Shown: piece by piece, positions 53,155-62,783 of the stretch
How the letters are laid out: every line of letters begins with the position of its first letter
Numbering within the stretch: position 1 is the stretch's first letter
NCBI GenBank assembly: GCA_020850835.1
Contig: JADZDX010000013.1
Coordinates: 1-64,000 of the forward strand
DNA from: Fimbriimonadaceae bacterium
GTDB lineage: Bacteria > Armatimonadota > Fimbriimonadia > Fimbriimonadales > Fimbriimonadaceae
Direction of reading: 5' to 3'
Length of the DNA: 64,000 nt
Made by a program: the position numbers and the translations under genes
The notes under the pieces: generated by a model
Seen by the model: only the letters and a program-made list of their open reading frames with translations
Database searches by the model: none
Told to the model about the DNA's origin: nothing

Positions 53155-55596
53155 TTACTTCACCCTCCTAATGTCCACGCGAGTGTCCTTCCAGTGCTGT
53201 CCCGGCGCATATACCGCCGGCAGGTAATAGACCTCATGGGTTGGTTTCACCTTTTGATACGTGTGCACGCTGTGGTACTTTCCTGCGCCGAGATAGCGAT
53301 CCCACCATCCGTGATCGACACAAACCACACCCGGTTTGATAGCCTCTGTCACTAGAGCCCAGAGCTCGTAGCTTCCAAACTCATTGAAGACTTCCACCGC
53401 TTCCCCGTCTTTGATCCCCCTCATAGCCGCATCCTTGGGGTTAATCTCAACGACCGGTTTACGATTGAGATTTCTAAGGAATGGGTTATTGCAGTGGGTC
53501 GAGTGAACGCGCCACTTTGAGTGAGGAGTGACGATCGCGAGAGGCATTTCTTGGGCGGATACCGGAAGGTGCTCAAATGCCCAGTGGTAGGTCGGCACCG
53601 TCTCGCCCATCTTCTGGTAGATCTCCTCTTCCTTGTAGAACTCCATACGACCAGTCTTGAGGAATTCCCGCTGGGCCCCTTCAGGGAATGGATAGGCACG
53701 CGGCGGGAAGAGCTTGTCTTCATGAAGCTGTTCGTCCAGCCCGCACTCGGGGTCGTGGACATTCAGCCGCACGGGACCCTTCTGGAGCATTTCCAACGTT
53801 ATGCCTTCAACCTCCTTGCCTCCTCCCTTGAGCATGATTTCGATAGCGTCTTCCTCGGTGTAGTCCATCTGCTTGGCGAGCTCTGGATCGATTCGTTTGA
53901 GGAGTTCTTTCTGAACCCACATCTCAGTGCGGCTCTCGTACTGAGGTTTAACGACCTCCTGCTGGATTTGTAGATACGGATGGCAGCTGGTGCCCACCAA
54001 GTCCAATTTCTCCCAGAAGGTTGGAGCCGGCAGGACCACATCCGCGTACTCACAAGTCGGTGTCATCGAGAAGTCGGTGACCACGAACAGATCCAGTCGG
54101 TCAATCGCGTCCTTCATGGGGGCGCTAAACTCCGTGACCAATGGATTGGCGTGACTCACAAACAGGGCCTTGAAACCATCCTTCGGGAACTTGATCTTGG
54201 GATTCATCGTCCCCGTGGGCTGACCAAGGACAAAGTAATGCATCGGCACGCCGTTCGGCCGCTTTCCATCCGGGAACCACCAAGGGGAGACATCGAGCCG
54301 GAAATGGTGCTGCCCAGAGTAGATCGAAACGCTCTCGCCCGGCTTACCATGAGCTCCGACAAGCGAAGCCAGAAGGAGGATAGCGCGAATCGTCAGGTCG
54401 CCGTGCAATCGGTGATTTACGCCCATGCCAATGATAATTGAGCTAGGCCGCTCGGTTGCATATCGAATGGCGACCTGGCGGATGGTGTCGGCTGGAATGT
54501 CGCAGGTCTTGGCGACATGCTCAGGCGCATATTCGTCCCGCAGGATCTCGTTCTCAAGGAGTTCAAAGACCGGAGTTACGCTGACCTTCGCGCCATCGCT
54601 CAATTGAACTGTGCGCTGGCCCCGAAAAGCGAACTTGGCGTCCTCGGGCAGCTTCAGCGAATCCATCGGTAGCTTGTAAAGAGCATCCTTTCCTTCGTCC
54701 CAGACCATGAACTCGGCCTCAGTTCCTTCTCCAACGTCGCTGGCGCGGAGTCGCTCGCCCGTATCCTGCCGAATAAGCGTGCAAACGTCGCTGAACTTTT
54801 GCAAAAACGCCCAATCCACATGGCCTTCCTTCAAGACAACCTGGCACATGGAGAGCGCAAGCGCCCCGTCCGTTCCCGGGTTGACGGGGAGCCACAAGTC
54901 CGCGCCCTTGGCGGTTTGGCTGGCGCGGGGATCAATCGAGATGATTTGGCAATTGTTTCGCTGCTTGGCATGGGTCGTGAGGAACTTCGCGTCGGGGATT
55001 CGGGTTTGGAAGATGTTGCTGGACCAAAGGATCGCGGTCTTGCAATGAGCCCAACTTCGGGTCTCGCACTCCACGCAGTCAATGCCTACGGTCTGGGTGA
55101 AACCCATCGAAATATCGCCATTGAAGTCATACGCCGTGGCGAAGGACATCCCGAGCAAGGCGGCGGCCCGGACTTGGGCGCCTTTCTGGACATATCCTGT
55201 GCCCACCACTTGATTGAAGAGGAGCATGGATTCGGGCCCGTGATCCTTGCTGATGCGCTTCATGTGGTCGGCGATATAGTCCAAGACCTCGTCCCATCCG
55301 ACCTCCCGCCATTTGTTTTCCCCGCGCTCGCCGGCCCGGATCAAGGGCTTGTGCACGCGGTCCGGCCCATAAATAATGTGCGTCATGGACATCCCGCGCA
55401 GGCATCCGCGAGGGTTGTATTCCTGGCAGGGATAATCCGCCGCCGGCTTTAGGTCAACGATAACATCGTCCACGACGGTTGCGAGCCAGCCACAGGCTCC
55501 GGTGCAATTCGGACTATCGGTGGTGCGAACCACCCGCGCCTTTTCGTTGGGAGCGACCGTTGGTGCTCGACCCGGAACTTTATGTCTGGTTGCCAT
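53155..55596 (-). CDS. Molybdopterin oxidoreductase, type II DMSO reductase-like
   Basis: SPNCTGACGWLATVVDD...YNPRGCLRG; YDFNGDISMG; SNIFQTRIPDAKF; C-terminal WRVHSTHCNNPFLRNLNRKPVVEINPKDAAMRGIKDGEAVEVFNEFG. Confidence 0.88.
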   Translation of the reverse strand: MATRHKVPGRAPTVAPNEKARVVRTTDSPNCTGACGWLATVVDDVIVDLKPAADYPCQEYNPRGCLRGMSMTHIIYGPDRVHKPLIRAGERGENKWREVGWDEVLDYIADHMKRISKDHGPESMLLFNQVVGTGYVQKGAQVRAAALLGMSFATAYDFNGDISMGFTQTVGIDCVECETRSWAHCKTAILWSSNIFQTRIPDAKFLTTHAKQRNNCQIISIDPRASQTAKGADLWLPVNPGTDGALALSMCQVVLKEGHVDWAFLQKFSDVCTLIRQDTGERLRASDVGEGTEAEFMVWDEGKDALYKLPMDSLKLPEDAKFAFRGQRTVQLSDGAKVSVTPVFELLENEILRDEYAPEHVAKTCDIPADTIRQVAIRYATERPSSIIIGMGVNHRLHGDLTIRAILLLASLVGAHGKPGESVSIYSGQHHFRLDVSPWWFPDGKRPNGVPMHYFVLGQPTGTMNPKIKFPKDGFKALFVSHANPLVTEFSAPMKDAIDRLDLFVVTDFSMTPTCEYADVVLPAPTFWEKLDLVGTSCHPYLQIQQEVVKPQYESRTEMWVQKELLKRIDPELAKQMDYTEEDAIEIMLKGGGKEVEGITLEMLQKGPVRLNVHDPECGLDEQLHEDKLFPPRAYPFPEGAQREFLKTGRMEFYKEEEIYQKMGETVPTYHWAFEHLPVSAQEMPLAIVTPHSKWRVHSTHCNNPFLRNLNRKPVVEINPKDAAMRGIKDGEAVEVFNEFGSYELWALVTEAIKPGVVCVDHGWWDRYLGAGKYHSVHTYQKVKPTHEVYYLPAVYAPGQHWKDTRVDIRRVK

Positions 55597-55710
55597 GATT
55601 CATGTGCACGTCCCCTCGTGCTCACATGAATTATCAAACACTTAAAATAAGTTCAGTATGATGATGATCATACTGGTAAAAAAACTTGTCACCGCCCAAA
55701 TTTGAGCTGG

Positions 55711-57297
55711 TTAACGATTTCGAAACTTGGCCAAGGCCCGATCAATCGTCGCCGTTTCGGGCATCCCCATCTTCTTCGTGATCCAAGTGTAGAGGCCCAT
55801 TCCGAGGAGCCCATAGATCGCTAATCGAGCAAAGGACCACAGGTGACTCCCATGCTGAGCGACCGGCCCCCACGCCAAACAGAGGCCAACCAGCACGATG
55901 CACATCGCCAACCCGGCCAAGAGGGTCTGGTCAAGGGCGCGCCCGATCTGGCCTACCTCCAAACCGTTTGCATCCTTGCGCAATGTAAAGGTCATCAGAC
56001 AGGCCAAGAAGATCGCCGACAGCGAACTGGCCAAAGGCAAGCCCATATAGGAAAGCGGGGTCGCGAGGAGCGTGTACGCCAAAACGATAAACACCAGCGT
56101 CGTCGCCGTCCCCAAAACAATCGGCTTGACCGTCTTGTGCATCGCAAAATAGCCGCGCATCAGGATCGGATGCATGCACCAGGCCGGGATGCCGAGGCAG
56201 AATAGCCGCAGACAAATCACCATCGCCGTTGGGTCGCTCTTCGCGCCCTTGCCATAGCCAAAAAGCGCGTTGACAATGTCGGGCGCCATCACCGCCATGT
56301 AAATCGCGATCGGCACGCTCACATACAAAGCGGTGCGCATCGTCTTCACGATCTGCTCGCGGAACATGTCCATCCGTTCCTGGGCGAAAAATTGCGATAA
56401 GGCCGGGAAAACCGCGATCGCGAAGCTCTGTCCGAAGACGCCCAGCGGCGCCTGCATCAGCTTGTTGGAGAGATCGAGCGAGGTGACGATGCCATTCACA
56501 AAGCCACTCCCGAAATAGCGCATGAGGATCCCGTAAACCCCGGGCAGCGAGAGGCCAAACACCACGGGCAGCATCAGTACGAAGACCTTTTTGACGCCCG
56601 GATGCCGAAAATCGAAGTTCGGACGGAAGTCCACGCCGATCTTGCGCATCTCCCACGCCGGGAGCACGAGGTTTCCGACGAACGCGCCGATCAACGCGCC
56701 CCAGGCCATGCCCGCAATGCCCGGATGCACAAAATGGGAGAGAATCAAAGCCCCCAAAATGATGCCGATATTGTAAACATTTGGCCCTAAACCTGGAATC
56801 GAGAAGCGCTGATGGGCATAGAGCGTTCCAAACATCAACCCGCCCAAGAAAAACGCGAATTGGGCCGGCAACACAATGCGGCTCATCTGCGCGATCATCG
56901 GGATGCTCGCGTGCTGCTCGGGCTGCAAGGTCAGGCGCAGGAGCGGTTCCGTGTACACAAAGACCAGACCAACCATCACGAACAAGGCGGCCGTCATAAT
57001 CGTGGCCACCGCGCTGAAGATGTGCCACGCATCGCGCTTTCGATCCGTGTGCAAGTATTCGGAGTAAACCGGAATAAAAGCCGAGCTCAGAGCCCCGCCG
57101 GCAATCAAGAAGAAGAGGAGGTCGGGGATGACAAAAGCGAGTGAATAGGCGTCGGTGAACTGGTTTCGACCGAACTGGGCCGTCATGATCATGTCGCGAA
57201 CGATGCCCAAGATCCGGCTGAGCAAGAGGCTGCCCCCCATGATGAGGCTCGCGCGGCCGACGTGGGGTTTCCCGCCCTGTTCTTCCATGAATCCCAC
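55711..57297 (-). CDS. murJ: Lipid II flippase MurJ/MviN
   Basis: GGSLLLSRILGIVRDMIMTAQFGRNQFTDAYSLAFVIPDLLFFLIAGGALSSAFIPVYSEY. Confidence 0.93.
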   Translation of the reverse strand: MGFMEEQGGKPHVGRASLIMGGSLLLSRILGIVRDMIMTAQFGRNQFTDAYSLAFVIPDLLFFLIAGGALSSAFIPVYSEYLHTDRKRDAWHIFSAVATIMTAALFVMVGLVFVYTEPLLRLTLQPEQHASIPMIAQMSRIVLPAQFAFFLGGLMFGTLYAHQRFSIPGLGPNVYNIGIILGALILSHFVHPGIAGMAWGALIGAFVGNLVLPAWEMRKIGVDFRPNFDFRHPGVKKVFVLMLPVVFGLSLPGVYGILMRYFGSGFVNGIVTSLDLSNKLMQAPLGVFGQSFAIAVFPALSQFFAQERMDMFREQIVKTMRTALYVSVPIAIYMAVMAPDIVNALFGYGKGAKSDPTAMVICLRLFCLGIPAWCMHPILMRGYFAMHKTVKPIVLGTATTLVFIVLAYTLLATPLSYMGLPLASSLSAIFLACLMTFTLRKDANGLEVGQIGRALDQTLLAGLAMCIVLVGLCLAWGPVAQHGSHLWSFARLAIYGLLGMGLYTWITKKMGMPETATIDRALAKFRNR

Positions 57298-57643
57298 AGG
57301 GTACCCGCGCCAGACAGTCCACCCATTTTTCGGCTCCCGCCCTTCGCTTGATCAAGGAACCCCGTCAGAAACGAGATTTGTCCTCCCGGAAATGCGTTAA
57401 ACCCCCTCGGGCAAGGCAAGAACCCCGACGAAAATCCCTTGAACCACCTCATTCAAGCGAAAAACCTTTGCATTTGCAAGAAGAATGTCGAGGTTCTCGA
57501 CTTACTTTTGCAAGAGTCAGAATGGCATGCGCCCGAAGCCGAACCGAAGTGTCTTGATATTGCGCACTTAGCCTAATGAATCGCTCATGGCTTGCCAACA
57601 CTTCTGGATAAGCGCACTTCTTGCGCCGCAAAAGGAAGCAAAT

Positions 57644-58285
57644 ATGTACATTACAGAAATGTATAGCGACGTCGAGCTCAAGAACGAGCTCCCTAACTTT
57701 CTGGCTCAGATGACGGCGAATGCCGCCGTGTTGGGCGTGACCCCGGCCGAAATTGACACCCTTGGCGACAACATCGTCGTGTTTAATGACGCGATGGATG
57801 ATGTCGTGGCGACCAAGGCGGCGGCGAAAGCGGCGGTGAGCGCGAAGAACGACGCGGCTTATATCTTGCGCAAGCAGATCGGTTCGTTCTCGCAGACTTG
57901 GCGAGCCAACGACGCGATCCCGGATGAGACTCTGGCCAAGGTCAACGTTCCTCCGCACGCGACCGGCGGTAGCCAGACTCCGGCTACTCCGCCCACAGGC
58001 TTGAGCTATACGATGGTGAACGCGAACACTCTTGGCCTGAAATGGAACGCCAATGGTAACAAGGCGGGCACCGTGTATAACCTCGAAATCTCGGCCAATG
58101 GCGAGACGAACTGGACGATGGTGCGCTCGACCACGAAGACGAAGGCGCAGCTTACTGGCACCCCGGGCGAGCCTCTTTATATTCGGGTTCGCGCGGTCCG
58201 GGGGGATTCGACCTCGTTGCCTAGCAATAGCATCGTGGTTTGGGCCGACAGCGGCTCTGGCTCGGGCTTGGAATTGGCGGCATAA
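57644..58285 (+). CDS. Protein with N-terminal helical region and C-terminal fibronectin type III-like domain
   Basis: AAGGAAG RBS before ATG 57644; PATPPTGLSYTMVNANTLGLKWNANGNKAGTVYNLEISANGETNWTMV...PLYIRVRAVRG. Confidence 0.7.
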   Translation: MYITEMYSDVELKNELPNFLAQMTANAAVLGVTPAEIDTLGDNIVVFNDAMDDVVATKAAAKAAVSAKNDAAYILRKQIGSFSQTWRANDAIPDETLAKVNVPPHATGGSQTPATPPTGLSYTMVNANTLGLKWNANGNKAGTVYNLEISANGETNWTMVRSTTKTKAQLTGTPGEPLYIRVRAVRGDSTSLPSNSIVVWADSGSGSGLELAA

Positions 58286-58310
58286 GGCCTTTTTCGTTTC
58301 GCTTATTTCT

Positions 58311-58346
58311 CCCCCTCCGGATAATCGGAGGGGGCTCTTTTGTTTT
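58311..58346 (+). terminator. Strong Rho-independent terminator
   Basis: CCCCCTCCG-gataat-CGGAGGGGG perfect 9-bp stem followed by CTCTTTTGTTTT. Confidence 0.93.
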
Positions 58347-58492
58347 GGTTGGGTTGATTGGATTTCGTCATTCGTTGGGTCGAAACGTTTCCAGAGGATG
58401 GTTTCTCTTCATCCCCACGAGCACGCCCCAGGTTTTGTGGAAAAGATGTTCATAACCGGTGGAAGCTCCCGACAAAACCAAGGGAAAAGCGT

Positions 58493-58570
58493 AGGACAAG
58501 ATGTGAAGAAAAAAGTGCATCCATTCCACATCTTGTGTCGTCCATAATGTCGCGATACAAGATGTTGTAT
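58493..58570. promoter_or_regulatory. Array of three NrdR-box-like sites
   Basis: ACAAGATGT at 58496-58504, inverted at 58528-58536, direct at 58557-58565; third lies in palindrome ATACAA-GATG-TTGTAT (58555-58570). Confidence 0.65.
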
Positions 58571-58584
58571 TGCGAGGGGTTGAA

Positions 58585-59058
58585 TTGATTTGTCCGTACT
58601 GCGGCGGGGAGGAGCAGAGAGTGCTCGACTCTCGAGACGCCAAGGACGGACTTGCGATCCGACGCCGTCGCGAATGCGCCTCGTGTAATCGTAGATTTAC
58701 GACGTTCGAGGAGCCGGAAAAGCCGCGTCTCTTCCTGGTCAAGCGAGATGGGTCGAGGGAGGAGTTCTCCCGAGAAAAAGTCCTGCGGGGCGCCATTGTG
58801 GCTTGCCGAAAGAGGCCGGTGGATCATAGCCGGCTCCTGGAACTCGCGGAGGGAATCGAAAGAAGCCTTATGGATGATGGCGAACTCGAAATTCCATCGG
58901 CCCAAATCGGCCGAATGGTGATGGAGCGGCTCCTCGATGTGGACGAAGTCGCCTATGTTCGGTTCGCCAGTGTTTACGAGCAATTCGAGACGCCCGCCGA
59001 GTTCAGCAACATCGTGGATCAAATCAAAAAGTCGCGCAAGCCGCGCATTTTAATGTAG
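58585..59058 (+). CDS. nrdR: Transcriptional repressor NrdR
   Basis: ICPYCGGEEQRVLDSRDAKDGLAIRRRRECASCNRRFTTFE; TTG at 58585 with RBS AGGGG preferred over 58570. Confidence 0.92.
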   Translation: MICPYCGGEEQRVLDSRDAKDGLAIRRRRECASCNRRFTTFEEPEKPRLFLVKRDGSREEFSREKVLRGAIVACRKRPVDHSRLLELAEGIERSLMDDGELEIPSAQIGRMVMERLLDVDEVAYVRFASVYEQFETPAEFSNIVDQIKKSRKPRILM

Positions 59059-59088
59059 AAGTTTGTATACTAAAGCAAGGAAAGCACA

Positions 59089-62000
59089 ATGAAGATTAAG
59101 AGGGTTTTCACCACCGCCGGGCAGGACGCCTATGCAGGCATCGAGTTTGAAGCGAGAAAGAGCGAGATTCGCAATCCCGACGGCAGCACCGTCTTTTTGA
59201 TGGAGGATGTCATGGTGCCGAGCCATTGGAGCCAAGTCGCGACCGATATTCTCGCGCAGAAGTATTTCCGCAAGGCCGGACTGAAAGATCCCTCGAACGA
59301 GAAAGGCCACCCCAGCAAGTTTGGTGATAAGTCTATGGACCGCGAGACCGATAGCCGTCAGGTCTTTCACCGTCTCGCCGGCTGCTGGCGACACTGGGGC
59401 GAGCAATTCGGCTATTTCGATACAAAGGACGACGCCCAGGCTTTCTATGATGAGCTCGTCCGCATGCTGGCGATGCAGGTCGCGGCGCCGAACAGTCCGC
59501 AATGGTTCAACACCGGCCTCCACTATGCTTATGGGATCACGGGCACCTCACAGGGCCACCACTATGTGGACCCCAAGACCAAGAAGCTGAACCGAAGCGT
59601 CAATGCCTACGAGCGCCCCCAGCCTCATGCATGCTTTATCTTGAGCGTGAAGGACGATCTCGTCAACGAAGGCGGCATCATGGACCTTTGGACGCGAGAA
59701 GCGCGCATTTTCAAGTACGGAAGCGGCGTCGGCACGAACTTTAGCAAGCTCCGCGGCTCCAATGAAAAGCTGAGCGGTGGTGGTCGAAGTAGCGGTCTCA
59801 TGAGTTTCCTTCGCGTTGGCGATCGAAGCGCGGGCGCGATCAAGAGCGGCGGCACCACGCGCCGGGCGGCCAAGATGGTCTGCCTTGATGTTGACCATCC
59901 AGATATCGAGCAATTCGTGAACTGGAAGGTGAAGGAAGAGCAGAAGGTGGCGGCGCTCGTCACCGGCTCGGTTCTCAATAGCCGGCACTGCAATGCGGTC
60001 GTGAAAGCCTGCTGGACAGGCACGCGCAACGAAGAGCAGCAAGCGCAGAACAAGCCAAACACCGATCCGCGCAGCAACCCCGAGCTCCGCCTCGCGATCG
60101 CCGAAGCCAAGCTCGACGCGATCAGTCCGAACTACATTCAACGGGCGATTCAACTCGCAGGAAATGGCGTCACGAGCATTGACTTCCCTGTCTTCGACAC
60201 CGGCTACGAGAGCGAAGCCTATGTAACCGTCGCCGGGCAGAATAGCAACAATAGCATCCGCCTCAGTAATGCCTTCCTCGAAGCGGTTGAGAATGACGCC
60301 GATTGGCACCTAACGGCCAGAACAAATGGCGAGACCGTCAAGACGATGCGTGCTCGCGATCTTTGGGAGCAAGTCTGCGAAGCCGCCTGGCAAAGCGCCG
60401 ACCCCGGCACCCAATACGATACGACCATCAACGAGTGGCACACCTGCCCGGAGAGCGGCCCAATCAATGCCAGCAACCCGTGCAGCGAGTACATGTTCCT
60501 CGACGACACGGCCTGCAACCTCGCCAGCATCAACCTCATCACGCTTTATAATAAGGAAACCGGTGAGTTCGATATCAAGGCTTACGAGCACGCGATCATT
60601 CTCTGGACCATGGTCCTTGAGATCAGCGTTCTCATGGCGCAATTCCCGAGCAAGGAGATTGCCCAACTCAGTTACGACTTCCGCACTTTAGGTTTGGGCT
60701 ATGCCAATCTTGGCGCGCTGCTCATGCAGATGGCGATTCCTTACGACAGCCCGCAAGGATTTGCGATTGCCGGTGCGCTCACCGCGATTCTTGGTGGCCA
60801 AAGCTATGCGACCAGCGCGGATATGGCCCGTGAGCAAGGCCCGTTCCCGGCTTTTGGTAAGAGCAAGGATTCGATGTTGCGCGTCATGCGTAACCACCGC
60901 CGCGCGGCTTACAATGCCCCGGCGAGCGACTACGAAGGATTGAGCATCACGCCGATTGGGATCGATCCCGATGAGTGCCCGACGGATTTGTTGAAGGCGG
61001 CCCGCGAAGCCTGGGACAAGGCAGTGGATCTCGGGGAGGCCCATGGCTACCGCAATGCTCAGGTGACGGTGCTCGCGCCGACCGGCACGATCGGCCTCAT
61101 CATGGACTGCGATACGACCGGCGTCGAACCCGACTTTGCCTTGGTGAAATTCAAGAAACTCGCTGGTGGTGGGTACTTTAAGATCGTCAACCAGTCGGTT
61201 CCGCCTGCGCTGGTCAAGCTCGGCTACAACCCCGAGCAGATTGAGGACATCGTTAATTACTGCGTCGGCTCCGGCACGCTTCGCAATGCTCCTGGTGTGA
61301 ATCACGAGACACTGGCGGCCAAGGGTTTCACACCAGAAGCATTAGAGAAGATCGAGAAGGGCCTTGAAGGCGCGTTCGAGATTCAGTTTGTCTTCAACAA
61401 GTTCACGCTGGGCGAAGACTTCTGCCGCGATTTCCTTGGGTTCACCGATGAGCAATTGGGCGATTGGAGCTTCAACATGCTTGACGCGCTCGGCTTCAGC
61501 AAACAAGAGGTCGCCGAGGCCAACGATTATGTCTGTGGCACGATGACCGTCGAAGGCGCTCCCCACCTGAAGCTCGAGCACTATCCGGTGTTCGATTGTG
61601 CCAACAAATGCGGCAAGCAGGGCCAGCGATTCATTCAATACATGGGGCACATCCACATGATGGCGGCGGCTCAACCCTTCCTTTCCGGTGCGATCAGCAA
61701 GACGATCAACCTGCCGGCCCACGCCACGGTCGAAGACGTTGAGACAGCTTACATGCAAAGCTGGAAGCTCGGAATCAAGGCCAATGCGCTCTATCGCGAT
61801 GGCTCGAAATTATCTCAGCCCCTGAATGCCAGCACCGACGATGCCGCCGCAGCAATCCTAGAAGCGTCCGTAGATCAGGCCGATTTGTCCGAGTTGTCGC
61901 AGCACGCCCAAATCGAGAGGGTCGCCACCAAACTCGTCTACCGCTATCTCGCCAAGCGCCGCATGATGCCGACCCGCCGCAAAGGTTACACCCAGAAGGC

Positions 62001-62745
62001 CCGCATCGCCGGCCACAAGGTCTACGTTCGCACCGGTGAGTATGACGACGGCACGCTCGGCGAGGTGTTCATTGACATGCACCGGGAGGGGGCGGCCTAC
62101 CGTTCGCTCATGAACTGCTTCGCAATCGCGATCTCGCTCGGTTTGCAATATGGAGTTCCCCTTGAGGAGTTCGTCGAGGCTTTTGTTTTCACAAGATTCG
62201 AGCCCAATGGTCCGGTCACCGGGCACGAGAACATCAAGATGAGCACGTCGGTGATCGACTTCATCTTCCGCGAGCTCGCATTCTCGTACCTCGGCCGCAA
62301 TGATCTGGTTCAGGTTAAGCCCGAAGATCTGCGGTTCGATGCCACCGGCACCCCTTCGCAACATCCCGACTTTGAGGATGAAGAGGAAGGCGACGAGATC
62401 GAAGGCACGATGCCCGGCGCGGCCCGCGACGAGCATGAGGCCAATGGCTACAACCGGGGGCTGTTCGATTCAAGTTCGGAGGGAGGCGGACCTTCATCCA
62501 CCGCAAATCTGAGTCCCTCAAATGCTCCACAAGTTGGACCCCTAGGCATCGGTTCTTTATCTGTCAAGTCCGAACCCAAGGCAGGAGTAACCGAAAACCG
62601 GCGTAGCCTGTCCGATCAACAACGCGAGGCCCGCATCAAGGGCTACGAAGGCGACCCCTGCACCGAGTGCGGCGCCTTTACGCTGGTGCGGAACGGCGTC
62701 TGCCTCAAGTGCAACACCTGCGGCAGCACGAGCGGTTGTAGCTAA
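59089..62745 (+). CDS. nrdJ: Vitamin B12-dependent (class II) ribonucleotide reductase
   Basis: [68 protein letters not shown]-terminal [28 protein letters not shown]. Confidence 0.94.
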   Translation: MKIKRVFTTAGQDAYAGIEFEARKSEIRNPDGSTVFLMEDVMVPSHWSQVATDILAQKYFRKAGLKDPSNEKGHPSKFGDKSMDRETDSRQVFHRLAGCWRHWGEQFGYFDTKDDAQAFYDELVRMLAMQVAAPNSPQWFNTGLHYAYGITGTSQGHHYVDPKTKKLNRSVNAYERPQPHACFILSVKDDLVNEGGIMDLWTREARIFKYGSGVGTNFSKLRGSNEKLSGGGRSSGLMSFLRVGDRSAGAIKSGGTTRRAAKMVCLDVDHPDIEQFVNWKVKEEQKVAALVTGSVLNSRHCNAVVKACWTGTRNEEQQAQNKPNTDPRSNPELRLAIAEAKLDAISPNYIQRAIQLAGNGVTSIDFPVFDTGYESEAYVTVAGQNSNNSIRLSNAFLEAVENDADWHLTARTNGETVKTMRARDLWEQVCEAAWQSADPGTQYDTTINEWHTCPESGPINASNPCSEYMFLDDTACNLASINLITLYNKETGEFDIKAYEHAIILWTMVLEISVLMAQFPSKEIAQLSYDFRTLGLGYANLGALLMQMAIPYDSPQGFAIAGALTAILGGQSYATSADMAREQGPFPAFGKSKDSMLRVMRNHRRAAYNAPASDYEGLSITPIGIDPDECPTDLLKAAREAWDKAVDLGEAHGYRNAQVTVLAPTGTIGLIMDCDTTGVEPDFALVKFKKLAGGGYFKIVNQSVPPALVKLGYNPEQIEDIVNYCVGSGTLRNAPGVNHETLAAKGFTPEALEKIEKGLEGAFEIQFVFNKFTLGEDFCRDFLGFTDEQLGDWSFNMLDALGFSKQEVAEANDYVCGTMTVEGAPHLKLEHYPVFDCANKCGKQGQRFIQYMGHIHMMAAAQPFLSGAISKTINLPAHATVEDVETAYMQSWKLGIKANALYRDGSKLSQPLNASTDDAAAAILEASVDQADLSELSQHAQIERVATKLVYRYLAKRRMMPTRRKGYTQKARIAGHKVYVRTGEYDDGTLGEVFIDMHREGAAYRSLMNCFAIAISLGLQYGVPLEEFVEAFVFTRFEPNGPVTGHENIKMSTSVIDFIFRELAFSYLGRNDLVQVKPEDLRFDATGTPSQHPDFEDEEEGDEIEGTMPGAARDEHEANGYNRGLFDSSSEGGGPSSTANLSPSNAPQVGPLGIGSLSVKSEPKAGVTENRRSLSDQQREARIKGYEGDPCTECGAFTLVRNGVCLKCNTCGSTSGCS

Positions 62746-62783
62746 TAGAGGATAGGCTTTAGCCTGTCTCAAGTGCCGGGCCG

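Noticed and set aside
55931-57355. 474-aa minus-strand ORF in another frame of murJ
   Set aside because: Arg/His/Gly-rich shadow frame; the overlapping frame is clearly MurJ.
59059-59088. Cobalamin riboswitch before nrdJ
   Set aside because: Only ~30 bp separates nrdR and nrdJ, too short for a B12 riboswitch.
59548-60309. 253-aa minus-strand ORF and other antisense ORFs across nrdJ
   Set aside because: Shadows of a strongly conserved class II RNR reading frame.
55711-62745. Apparent composition/codon-usage shift in the murJ-nrdJ segment suggesting horizontal transfer
   Set aside because: Spot GC counts by eye were not clearly different (about 53% in sampled lines); the genes are core functions. 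A sliding-window GC3 calculation would be needed.
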